From Aphis gossypii (lineage: Eukaryota; Arthropoda; Insecta; Hemiptera; Aphididae), in the NCBI RefSeq assembly GCF_020184175.1, contig NC_065533.1, positions 48,708,351 to 48,772,350 of the forward strand: 64,000 nucleotides of DNA, read 5' to 3'. This document shows, in pieces, positions 52,203-61,989 of the stretch. The notes under the pieces are model-generated. The model did not search any database. It saw only the letters and a list, made by a program, of their open reading frames with translations, and was not told the origin of the DNA. Within the stretch, counting starts at the first letter, position 1, and each line of letters opens with the position of its first letter. The position numbers and the translations under genes were made by a program.

Positions 52203-55200
52203 GTTATACTATACTTTTTCTAAATTTTAAAATAAATCTAATGTGTATAAATTCATGTGTTATAAATTAAATCATATGTCTTAATTTAGCTAATCATTAA
52301 TGAATTTGTCATATTTACCTACAAGTTTATAATTAAAAATTGAAAATCCGTGTTATTTTTTTTTTTTATTTAGGATCTTTATTTTATGCAATGAAGTATA
52401 CTATACTTTTTCTAAATTTCAAAATGAATTTAATGTGTATAGTTTCATGTGTTAGGAATGAAAAAATATGTCTTAAATTTACAAATTTTTAATGAAGTAG
52501 GCATATTTACACAGATATTCATAACTAAGGCTGTTGAAAGAAGATAGTGTTCAAGGGGTTTGATATAGGCAATATTCTATGTTATTTGTAATTTGCTATG
52601 TTAGAGTGTGTGAATTGTATAATCAATAGTGTATTTGAGTTCCCAAAAACATAATAATAATTAAAAATTGAAACTAAGAATTAATTTTGATTTTTAATTA
52701 GGATCATTATATTATGCAATGAGGTATACTATACTTTTTCTAAATTTTAAAATAAATCTAATGTGTATAATTTCATGTGTTATAAATTAAATCATATGTC
52801 TTAATTTAGCTAATCATTAATGAATTTGTCATATTTACACACAAGTTTATAATTAAAAATTGAAAATCTGTATTAGTTTTTTTTTTTTATTTAGGATCAT
52901 TATTTTATGCAATGAGGTATACTATACTTTTTCTAAATTTTAAAATGAATTTAATGTGTATAGTTTCATGTGTTAGGAATGAAAAAATATGTCTTAATTT
53001 AGCTAATCATTAATGAATTTGTCATATTTACACACAAGTTTATAATTAAAAATTGAAAATCAGTATTATTTTTTTTTCTATTAAGAATCATTATTTTATG
53101 CAATGAGGTACACTATACTTTTTCTAAATTTTAAAATAAATCTAATGTGTATAGTTTCATGTGTTAGGAGTGAAATAGTATGTCTTAAATTAGCAAATCA
53201 TTAATGAATTTGTCATATTTACACACATGTTAATAATTAAAAATTTAAAATCAGTATTAGTTTTGCTTTTTAATTAGGATCATTATTTTATGCAATGAGG
53301 TATACTATACTTTTTCTAAATTTTAAAATGAATTTAATGTGTATAGTTTCATGTGTTAGGAATGAAAAAATATGTCTTAAATTTACAAATTTGTAATGAA
53401 GTAGGCATATTTACACAGATATTCATAACTAAGGCTGTTGAAAGAAAATAGTGTTCAAGGGGTTTGATATAGGCAATATTCTATGTTATTTGTAATTTGC
53501 TATGTTAGAGTGTGTGAATTGTATAATCAATAGTGTATTTGAGTTCCCAAAAACATAATAATAATTAAAAATTGAAACTAAGAATTAATTTTGTTTTTTA
53601 ATTAGGATCATTATATTATGCAATGAGATATACTATACTTTTTCTAAATTTTAAAATAAATCTAATGTGTATAATTTCATGTGTTATAAATTAAATCATA
53701 TGTCTTAATTTAGCTAAACATTAATGAATTTGTCATATTTACACACAAGTTTATAATTAAAAATTGAAAATCAGTATTATTTTTTTTTCTATTAAGAATC
53801 ATTATTTTATGCAATGAGGTACACTATACTTTTTCTAAATTTTAAAATAAATCTAATGTGTATAGTTTCATGTTTTAGGAGTGAAATAGTATGTCTTAAA
53901 TTAGCAAATCATTAATGAATTTGTCATATTTACACACATGTTAATAATTAAAAATTTAAAATCAGTATTAGTTTTGCTTTTTAATTAGGATCATTATTTT
54001 ATGCAATGAGGTATACTATACTTTTTCTAAATTTTAAAATGAATTTAATGTGTATAGTTTCATGTGTTAGGAATGAAAAAATATGTCTTAAATTTACAAA
54101 TTTGTAATGAAGTAGGCATATTTACACAGATATTCATAACTAAGGCTGTTGAAAGAAAATAGTGTTCAAGGGGTTTGATATAGGCAGTATTCTATGTTAT
54201 TTGTAATTTGCTATGTTAGAGTGTGTGAATTGTATAATCAATAGTGTATTTGAGTTCCCAAAAACATAATAATAATTAAAAATTGAAACTAAGAATTAAT
54301 TTTGTTTTTTAATTAGGATCATTATATTATGCAATGAGGTATACTAAACTTTTTCTAAATTTTAAAATAAATCAAATGTGTATAATTTCATGTGTTATAA
54401 ATTAAATCATATGTCTTAATTTAGCTAATCATTAATGAATTTGTCATATTTACACAAACATTAATAATTAAAAATTGAAAATCAGTATTATTTTTTTTTT
54501 TTTATTTAGGATCATTATTTTATGCAATGAGGTATACTATACTTTTTCTAAATTTTAAAATGAATTTAATGTGTCTAGTTCAATGTGTTAGAAATTAAAT
54601 CATATGTCTAAAATTAGCAAATCATTAATTAATTTGTCATATTTACACAAACATTAATAATTAAAAATTGAAAATCAGTATTAGTTTTGTTTTTTAATTA
54701 GGATCATTATTTTATGCATTGAGGTATACTATACTTTTTCTAAATTTTAAAATGAATTTAATGTGTATAGTTTCATGTGTTAGAAATGAAAAAATATGTC
54801 TTAAATTTATAAATTTTTAATGAAGTAGGCATATTTACACAGATATTCATAACTAAGGCTGTTGAAAGAAGATAGTGTTCAAGGGGTTTTATATAGGCAA
54901 TATTCTATGTTAATAGTGATTTGCTATGTTAGAGTGTAATCAATATAGTGTATTTGATTTCCCAAAAACATATTTATAATTAAAAATTGAAAATAAGAAT
55001 TAATTTTTTTTTCTATTAAGAATCATTATTTTATGCAATGAGGTATACTATACTTTTTCTAAATTTTAAAATAAACCTAAAGTGTATAGTTTCATGTGTT
55101 AGGAGTGAAATAGTATGCCTTAAATTAGCAAATCATTAATGAATTTGTCATATTTACACAAACATTAATAATTAATAATTGAAAATCAGTGTTATTTTTT

Positions 55201-55271
55201 TTTTTATTTAGGAACCTTATTTTATGCAATGAGGTATACTATACTTTTTCTAAATTTTAAAATAAATCTAA
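52203..55271. repeat. Satellite array, copy 2 (14 units)
   Basis: The same ~192-bp unit recurs 14 times, with four long intervals (three of 328 bp and one of 320 bp). Marker positions 53112, 53304 and 53632 recur at 53823, 54015 and 54343: a 711-bp higher-order repeat, unlike the ~904-bp one in copy 1. The variants 'ttttttttctattaagaatc' and 'tttttgctttttaattagg' mark unit subtypes that move together within the 711-bp block. Confidence 0.9.
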
Positions 55272-56625
55272 TGCTGTACATTAGGGGGTGGGGTTAACCT
55301 CGCACTAGGGTAGGTTAAATTTTAATGCAATGATAGGTATCATTGTATATACGAAAAACGATTCTGAACGGAGATGATTTGTCAGTCTAGAATATTTAAC
55401 GTTAGATATAAATACAAACAATTTTATGAATTTTGAACTACAAAATAATTTGCAAATATTTATGATTTTGACGAATTTTTTTCGAAATTTGAACTTCAAA
55501 TGCTTATAAAAAAAAATTGTGCCTATGTTTTCTTATAATTTTTTAATCACTATAAGAATAACATATGAGGAACTTTGTATAAAATTTTCAAGTATTTTGA
55601 TTGGGCCGAAAAAAATTTTATCGACATTTCAAAAACATTTTTTCAGAAAAATTGAAAATTTCAGTTGTCTATAAATAGCTCCAAAAAACTCAAAATATTT
55701 TTAAAATTACAGCATGTAAAAAAAATGCCAATCTAAATAACTGGTAAAATTTTTAAGTATCTACGACTTATTTTTATTGAATTATAAGAAATATTTAAAA
55801 TCGTTTGAGGATAAATCGTTATTGTCATGCGATTTCGTAAAAATTTAAAATTCAAACGCATTTAATATTTTTCCTATAATGGTGCTTCCAGTTTTCTCTA
55901 TAGGTACTTGAAGAAAAACCTATGGAAAACTTAGTGTTGTATTTTTAATCCTTAGTTATAAACATAAAACATTTTATGATTTTTCAACTTCAAAATTACT
56001 TGCAAATTTTCGCGTTTTCGACAGTTTTCGTAAAAATTTGAACTATAAACGCTTATAAAAAAAAATTGTGACTAACGATTTTTAATTTTTTTTTAGCTTC
56101 AGTAAGAACAACTCATAAGAAACCTTGTATTAAATTTTCAAGTTTTTTAGATCATCCAACATTTTTTTACCGACACTTCATTAAAAAATTCGCATAAAAT
56201 TATTTTTCAGTGGTCTAACAATAATTCAAAAAAAGTCCAAATTTTTGAAAATTTAACTGTATATAGATAACACTAACATACACATTTGGTGAAAATTTCA
56301 AGTATTTAGTATTTAGTGATTAGTTTTTGAATTACAACCATATAAAAAAATCGATTCGGTCGAAAACTGGTTTTGCGTAAAAATTGCCGTTTTTCCGTAA
56401 TTTTTTTTTTGTTTTTCTCGATTTTTTTGAATGCTTTTGGAAAATGTTTATTATTTTTTACCTCTATAATGCACCAAGGATATTCACTTTTCCATCGGAA
56501 ACCACCCCCGAAGTTTGAAATTGAAGCATTATTTCGACTTATTATGCTGTACACAGACACAAAAAAAAAACATACATCATTGTAAAATCAATATATTCAT
56601 CAATCTAAAATAAATATATAGGTAA
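55272..56625 (-). mobile_element. Aphid-repeat segment, inverted, copy 2
   Basis: Counterpart of 37451-39345 but with a single 549-bp unit. The conserved terminal motif 'atcattgtatatacgaaaaac' is at about 55340. The other end, with the 'cgaaataatgcttcaat' complement, lies near 56510-56540. Small frames on both strands here (56306-56560, 56373-56585) are repeat sequence. Confidence 0.7.
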
Positions 56626-57299
56626 GAGGAGAATTTCATGTTTAGAGTTTATCTCCAAAGTTTGTCACAAAAATAAACGTAAATGATTATGACTAAGTAT
56701 TGTTTTGTTGAATTATTGCATTTTTTATTATTTTTTTCAAAAAATGTTTATTTTAAGCTTACATGATTAAGATTATTGTTTTATTATATTTTTCAAACAA
56801 TTTTTTTTTTTATTTATTGATATATTGCAAGACTGATATTTTTTTAAAGTAATATAAATTATAAACGGTATTAATTTTTTGTAGTAGTTAACACAATATT
56901 TTATAGGAATTAACACTATCTTTTGTAGAAGTGAACACTATCATTTGTAGGAGTTTTCCATTCTCCAAATCAAATATTGCAAGACAGAGTGGTTTTTAGA
57001 GCAACTATAGGATGTTGCAGATACTGGTGTGACTATTTTCTTAAGATAATGTTACTTATAATATACTAAGCTAATCATTGGAGTGGGCGAGCTAGGTGAT
57101 CACCCAGGCAAAAACTATTGATGTAAAAAATTGGTGATATCACATCAAAAACACTTCGTTAAACTACATGTAAAAAACGGCTAAGTAAGGAAAGGAAACA
57201 TATATTTAAGTGCTACAAAGATGTGATAGCATAAATTAATGCTAAATATCTACTTAAATTGATTTAAGAACAAGACTTATCTTGTTTCAATAATTTATT

Positions 57300-57680
57300 T
57301 ACAAGGCGAGCAATTATTTTGAGTAGAAATATCTATTTTAATATATTTAAAATTATTACGAATATCCAATGCCTTTTGATAATTTTGTGTGCCATTTCAT
57401 ATTATAAAGTATACAATTTCTTGCCATTTGAATAGATTATTGATCATTTTATGATATCAATATGACAATATCTTTATGTTTTGTTCGTGTACCCTAACAC
57501 TGTACTGTTTGGTACAATTGTCGTCTAGACACTCAAGAAACATTTTCATGCTATACAACACGACCCACGGTTGAAGCCATAATATATAAAGGTTAAGCTA
57601 TACCGACAACAACGAAACAGTATAAATACAACGTTATAATACACAATATATTGAATCAAAAACAGTATTGTACACCGGTA
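57300..57680. other. Unique AT-rich spacer, no gene seen
   Basis: Sequence after segmental copy 2, with no open frame or repeat noted. Confidence 0.5.
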
Positions 57681-58090
57681 AATAAAATATACTGGGCGTC
57701 GAATCAAACGTCAGCCCTCTACGTAATAATAATATTATAATATACCTACGCGAAAATCTAAGCAAAAACAATAGAATCGATCGGCGTCCGCAGTCCTGAT
57801 CGCCGGTCACAATCGCACGAATCGGATATTATATGTGATCAAATCGCATACGAACAGCACTCGAAATAAACTTACTACGCGAATACCGACAGTGAAAAAC
57901 GCGAAACAAACGTGTGAAAATAAAAATAAAAAAACCGAAGAAAAACGTCCGACGTCGGCGGTCCTACCACGGAATAACCGGAAGAGACACCTTTTCAGTT
58001 TAACACGGGTTCTTCTTCTTGTGGGGCACAGATTTGCAGCACTTGGTGGAATATCGGTGCTGCCGGTAGAAAGATAACAGAGGCAATTGC
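57680..58090. promoter_or_regulatory. CpG-richer block: possible promoter or first exon
   Basis: CpG and G+C content rise sharply ('cggcgtccgcagtcc', 'cgatcgccggtcac', 'cgtccgacgtcggcggtcc'). A plus-strand frame at 57835-58077 (80 codons) is basic and lacks an ATG-like context; it starts at GTG. The segment resembles the CpG-rich block at 12.8-13.4 kb and may be a 5' untranslated exon or promoter. No initiator or donor is strong enough to fix a transcript. Confidence 0.3.
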
Positions 58091-58099
58091 CTTTGGCGT

Positions 58100-58425
58100 A
58101 ATAAAATAATACGACAATACAACCAAAACAATAATATTATTGTTCACATAAAATGTGAGTAAACATACTTTTGAATTTTACCTATTATTTTGTATTGTAT
58201 ATATGGGATACACTTGATATTTTACCAAATTGAACGGATTTCTGAGTACATTACGATAACATTACTTTATAATTTATACGTAATAAGTTTATATGCGATT
58301 TTTAAATTAACTATAGCTATAAAAATTAAGATACAATTATAAGTAATAAAGTATATTAAATTTAGACATTTTTTTTATTTTGTTCCTTTATCAAAACATT
58401 ATCATCTACCTACGTGTATTTTTAA
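58100..58425. other. AT-rich spacer, no gene seen
   Basis: No open frame or bounded repeat noted between the CpG-richer block and the integrase relic. Confidence 0.5.
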
Positions 58426-58430
58426 TGAGC

Positions 58431-58660
58431 TTATGTTTTTATCATAATTGTTTTATTGGATTGCTTTTTTCGTATTAAATTGTTCCGCTCAATCTCGTGA
58501 CCCCGCTGCACGATACGTTTCAAATCAAAAACATAGTTTTCGTAATTGTATTGTGATTCGATTTTTCTAGACAAAGTTGTCTTGCTTATGACCGAAAACC
58601 AGCTCGTAAGGCGTAAAGATGGTAGAAGCGTGCACATTAATAATGTAAAGCAGTTCAATG
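58431..58660 (-). pseudogene. Ty3/gypsy integrase relic, frameshifted
   Basis: On the minus strand one frame reads NVHASTIFTPYELVFGHK, which matches the conserved end of the retroviral-type integrase core (NxxxHxSTxxTPYELVFG). It meets a stop. An adjacent frame then continues with a charged helical region (SQYNYENYVFDLKRIVQRGH, then EIERNNLI), typical of the segment that follows in gypsy integrases. At least one frameshift and one stop separate the parts. No LTR, reverse transcriptase or other pol sequence is nearby, so this is an isolated old fragment of about 230 bp. Confidence 0.7.
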
Positions 58661-58735
58661 AATATATTTTTATACAAAAATAATAACAAACACATATAAA
58701 TATGTAGTTATATTGATTAATCTCAAATCACATTT

Positions 58736-58741
58736 TTTATT
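58736..58741 (-). terminator. Polyadenylation signal AATAAA
   Basis: AATAAA in the minus-strand 3' flank, about 12 bases after the TAA of the 210-residue gene. AT-rich DNA contains many such hexamers, but the position is right. Confidence 0.35.
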
Positions 58742-58752
58742 ATTATTATTTT

Positions 58753-59385
58753 TTAACAGTGAACCAATGAATTCCATAATTTATCATTACGATCGTCTGT
58801 AGAACCCGATCTTAGGTCAGTTAAATAACTATGACGTCCAAATTTCAATATCATGTTATCTATTTCTTGAGCCATAGTATTGAAGATTTTATTGTGGTAA
58901 ATTCGTAACCGTTGCATTATTGTGGAAACATATCTAGCTTTACTATCGTCAACATTGTCGATAGCATAATACGTATCTTCTCGTAACCGTCTCTCGAAAT
59001 GAAGCATAATTGTTAAAAACACTCTATTCTCAATAGTGTCATTATAACGGGATTTAATGAAACAGCGATGTTGTTTTTTCGCTGTGGTAAAATCATCATC
59101 ACACCTTAAAACACGATTTCTATTGCACGACATTAAAAACCTCGCATCATGGGGATAACATATTGCATAGCCACTTCCAATGCATCTTTCCAACATGTCC
59201 ATATAATCACGATAGCTTGGGATTGGATCTTGTATAGAAGTCATTTCAAAATCTTTGGTCGAGTAACTATCATGAAACACATACGACGTGATTTTTTTAT
59301 GGCTCATAGGTTCTTTATCGGCGTCATATGCAAAAGAAATTGTGATCAACAGTATGACCACGCTAATAACGTTGCTCACAGTCAT
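58753..59385 (-). CDS. Secreted cysteine-containing protein, 210 residues
   Basis: The longest open frame in the window. By a stop-codon estimate (about 9% per codon in DNA this AT-rich) it is very unlikely by chance. It has a true ATG in AATAATG context. Residues 1-19 form a classic signal peptide (hydrophobic VISVVILLITISFA), likely cleaved near residue 19 or 20. The mature part holds six cysteines: four in the first half of the mature chain (ERCIGSGYAIC, LMSC, VLRC), then QHRC, then the final residue (LVHC). That would allow three disulfides. The middle is charged and helical-looking (HFERRLRED, TIMQRLRIYHNK). There is no membrane segment after the signal. The coding part is a single exon with a probable 5'UTR intron upstream. 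I do not recognise the family. A small, secreted, orphan-like protein in an aphid-like genome is a reasonable salivary or gut secreted candidate, but that is inference only. Confidence 0.75.
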   Translation of the reverse strand: MTVSNVISVVILLITISFAYDADKEPMSHKKITSYVFHDSYSTKDFEMTSIQDPIPSYRDYMDMLERCIGSGYAICYPHDARFLMSCNRNRVLRCDDDFTTAKKQHRCFIKSRYNDTIENRVFLTIMLHFERRLREDTYYAIDNVDDSKARYVSTIMQRLRIYHNKIFNTMAQEIDNMILKFGRHSYLTDLRSGSTDDRNDKLWNSLVHC

Positions 59386-59421
59386 TATTATGCCTTCAAA
59401 CGATTAAATAGATTCGAAGTC

Positions 59422-59579
59422 CTCAAATAAATAAATTTGAAAATAATGAAAATAAAATTGAAAATAAAAATAAAATATATACTAATATACCGGCTATAAT
59501 TACCGGATAATATGTGACTGTATGCCAATTATTTCATGGACTGTTAGACATAAAAATATACTTCACAATAATAACTTAC
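59422..59579 (-). other. Probable 5'UTR intron of the secreted-protein gene
   Basis: On the minus strand the donor GCGTT|GTAAGT lies at 59580/59579. A long T-rich tract ends in 'tttatttgag' before 59421, giving a 158-bp intron. The coding exon would then begin with 36 untranslated bases before the ATG. Confidence 0.4.
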
Positions 59580-59724
59580 AACGCATTCACGTTTTGAAAA
59601 TACAGTACTAGTCTGGTCCTTGTTGAATGAAATGAATCTTGAAAAAGTCTGGTTTAAAAAAAATTGCTCCGTAGTCTGGTTGGCAGTTGGAATGCAAAAA
59701 TTGATACACAATGTGGCTCGACGA

Positions 59725-59800
59725 TCTATATAGCTGCGAAACTGCTCGCATAGACCAGTTATAAATAATTGGGTTTCCGACGTAAGTTTCCGTAGTGTCC
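59725..59800 (-). promoter_or_regulatory. Candidate core promoter of the secreted-protein gene
   Basis: The minus strand reads 'tatttataactgg', then 'gcgagcagtttcgc', about 25 bases apart. This fits a TATA-like box followed by an insect initiator (TCAGT-like). Transcription from here would run through 'gcattccaactgccaacc' to the proposed donor at 59580. TATA-like words are common in this DNA, so the pairing and GC context carry the call. Confidence 0.3.
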
Positions 59801-59899
59801 CATGGAGAGCGTGTTGTCTTAGTTCGTCAATGAGTTCTCAATAGTTGCTTTTTGATAAATCAAAATGTTCGCTTACGCACGCAGCTAACACCAAAAAGT

Positions 59900-60635
59900 T
59901 ACATACGTAATTCTCAAGTTTTAGGTAATAACTAGTTGCTATATAATATATTTATACTCGTATCTATATACCCGTGACGTGATCTTCGAGAAGCCACGAG
60001 ATTGGTTTACAAAAATTACATGTGTAGAGGTGTTTACGTAAAAATAAGAATGTTAATCTAGTTGTTTTCTATAGATTAATTAATTCAAATTAGTTTTATC
60101 AAATTTGCATCAAATTAACATCAATAGGCCAAAGGTGACAAGTAGAATCAAAGTACAAGGCTTCGCAAATGATTTATGCGCACAACCAAAGTAAATCGCA
60201 AGTGAGAATAGATATGGTTTACTACATGATATTTATATAAATATATCTAGGTATATATGTATATACACACAAATATATTTATATATTTAAATAACTAAAA
60301 TATTTATAGGCGTGTAATGCGCTCTAAATAATAATATAGTAAGTAATCACTCAATGTATTTAGTTGAAAAAAAAAGATGTAAATAACTTTATAAACAAAT
60401 AAAAATTATACTATTTATGTATATTTAAAAATTCTTTTGATGTATTTGTTCTGCAGCATATATTATTTTTATCGCATTACATACTATATTCAGTAGAAAA
60501 AAGACATATAACCTATGTATCTGTATGTAGTGTAGATACTCTCGACTTCTGACATTGCTTAAAATTTTTATTTATTTAATTTTAGGCCCTCGAAGTTTAG
60601 GTAACACTATTTACTTTGCTTGTATTTTTATGTTT
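59900..60635. other. AT-rich spacer with weak splice-like signals
   Basis: An acceptor-like 'gtatttgttctgcag' ends at about 60455 and is followed by a 32-codon open frame. 'ttatttaattttag' precedes 60583. Neither gives a testable gene on its own. Confidence 0.3.
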
Positions 60636-60638
60636 TAG

Positions 60639-60806
60639 CTACAACAAGACAGCCATAATTTTTTTTTTATCAACGACAACGTACTATACCTCATACATGT
60701 TGTTTTTGAAACTTTCGAGTGTTTCAATGAAAAAATATATTATGAGCCAGTTCCTATTGTCTTTAGTTATATCGATGTTGAAATTGATGACAATATTACA
60801 ATATAG
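60639..60806 (+). CDS. Candidate terminal exon, unrecognised
   Basis: A strong acceptor, 'cttgtatttttatgttttag', ends at 60638. The frame opening exactly after it encodes 55 residues to TAG, beginning LQQDSHNFFFINDNVLYLIH and continuing through ETFECFNEKIYYEPVPIVF. The mixed composition (Asp, Glu, Pro, Cys spread through) looks more coding-like than neighbouring frames. The same frame is also open for about 16 codons upstream apart from the TAG formed by the acceptor itself. No family is recognised, and no 5' exon is fixed. Confidence 0.25.
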   Translation, partial: LQQDSHNFFFINDNVLYLIHVVFETFECFNEKIYYEPVPIVFSYIDVEIDDNITI

Positions 60807-61405
60807 TTCATCAAAACTAAAAATTTGCCTTACATTTATAATTCTATAATTCTACGATTAGTACGAAGTTTGTCGAAACTAATGTTACAGCATTATTATA
60901 TCTTCTTCAAAACTTCAGTGTTCATAGGCACGATCTTTTTTTTATAAGTGATTTAATTTAAATTTTTTACAATATCCTTAAAATCATGGAAATTTACAAA
61001 TTACAAGTACTAGGTTATAAATATTTGATAAAATCTTCAATTTTTTGCAACTTTGGCTTGAAAAAGTAATACAATTAATATACAATGTTCCTCTTAACTA
61101 TTTCATACTGGAACTAAAATAGGTATCTAAAAAATATACGACCCCAATTGTTTATAAATATTAGTCTGAACTCTGAACCATAGATTTTAGTATAGGTATA
61201 TTACTTTTTTTAGTAATTTATTTGATATTCATTAGCCACTCGTGTTAGAATAAAAATACTTTTTCGGCTAAACGGAATTTTAACTAACCGGTCTTGTAAA
61301 TTCAATTTAGTTAGTTTGTTGTATTCAATGTATTCAATATTCATATTATATAAATCATCAAAAAAACTTGATATTTTCAATAGATATTTATGTGAGCATT
61401 TTTAG

Positions 61406-61568
61406 AAATGATAAAAATGTCAAATCGTTTTGGCTTTGGATATGGTAAGTTTGATTTTAATATTAAATCATTGTATATGCGTGTAAAACGATTTAAATTT
61501 TATATTGATAGGTACTCTTTTTTTTTTTAGAAATATTTGAATTTATACTCAATGTTAAAGTATATTGA
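61406..61568 (+). CDS. Candidate pair of small exons
   Basis: A 39-base exon (61406-61444) lies between 'gagcatttttag' and a consensus donor, GGATATG|GTAAGT. An 86-bp intron follows, ending in a long T tract and TAG at 61530, and a second exon is open from 61531. The frame holds across the join from an in-exon ATG: MIKMSNRFGFGY, then EIFEFILNVK, with a stop soon after. Splice sites are good, but the product is only about 24 residues. It may be a piece of a larger microexon gene or a coincidence. Confidence 0.22.
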
Positions 61569-61865
61569 ATATATATTATGCCTATATACTATTATAATAT
61601 AATATATTATATCAATGGTCATTTATGATTTATAACATAATAAATTTGAAGTTTAATACAGCATTTTAAATGAAGTAGGTAGGTACTTATTTTTTAAATA
61701 ATTTTAAAAAGTGTTTAGAATATAGCTCTAAATACTTTTGAGAAATATTCTAAAATAATTTTAACACGGAAAACATTTTTTAATTAACATTTATTGTTGA
61801 AGTGTTAAATGTAGAAAAAATATTTGGAAAAAAAAATTGGAACTACTGGAAACTTTTTAAACAAT

Positions 61866-61985
61866 ATCAATTAAAAAAAAAAAAAGCATGGTCAAGTGTG
61901 TACCGCTCTGCTGCATATTAGGTGCCGTGTGGATCAATATTATATATTAGGAGTGTTAAATTTGAATTTGTGGTACATTTTAGTG
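61866..61985 (-). mobile_element. End fragment of the aphid repeat
   Basis: The sequence 'gtgtaccgctctgctgcata', 'ttaggtgccgtgtggatca', then 'ggagtgttaaatttgaattt' matches, in complement, the right terminus of the 42.7-44.3 kb copy. It is preceded by an A-rich run, as in that copy. The rest of the element is missing. Confidence 0.6.
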
Positions 61986-61989
61986 AAAT

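Larger units (their letters stand above)
49498..57299. repeat. Segmental duplication, copy 2 (7.8 kb)
   Basis: Direct-orientation partner of 32515-40012. The length difference is accounted for mainly by a longer satellite array (+~836 bp) and the missing 549-bp tandem unit. Sequence after 57299 ('tacaaggcgagcaatt') is unrelated to that after copy 1, where a hAT element follows. The left flank also differs. The small divergence suggests a recent event or an allelic duplicate joined during assembly. Confidence 0.95.

Noticed and set aside
59149..59430. 93-codon plus-strand frame
   Set aside because: Antisense shadow of the 210-residue secreted-protein gene.
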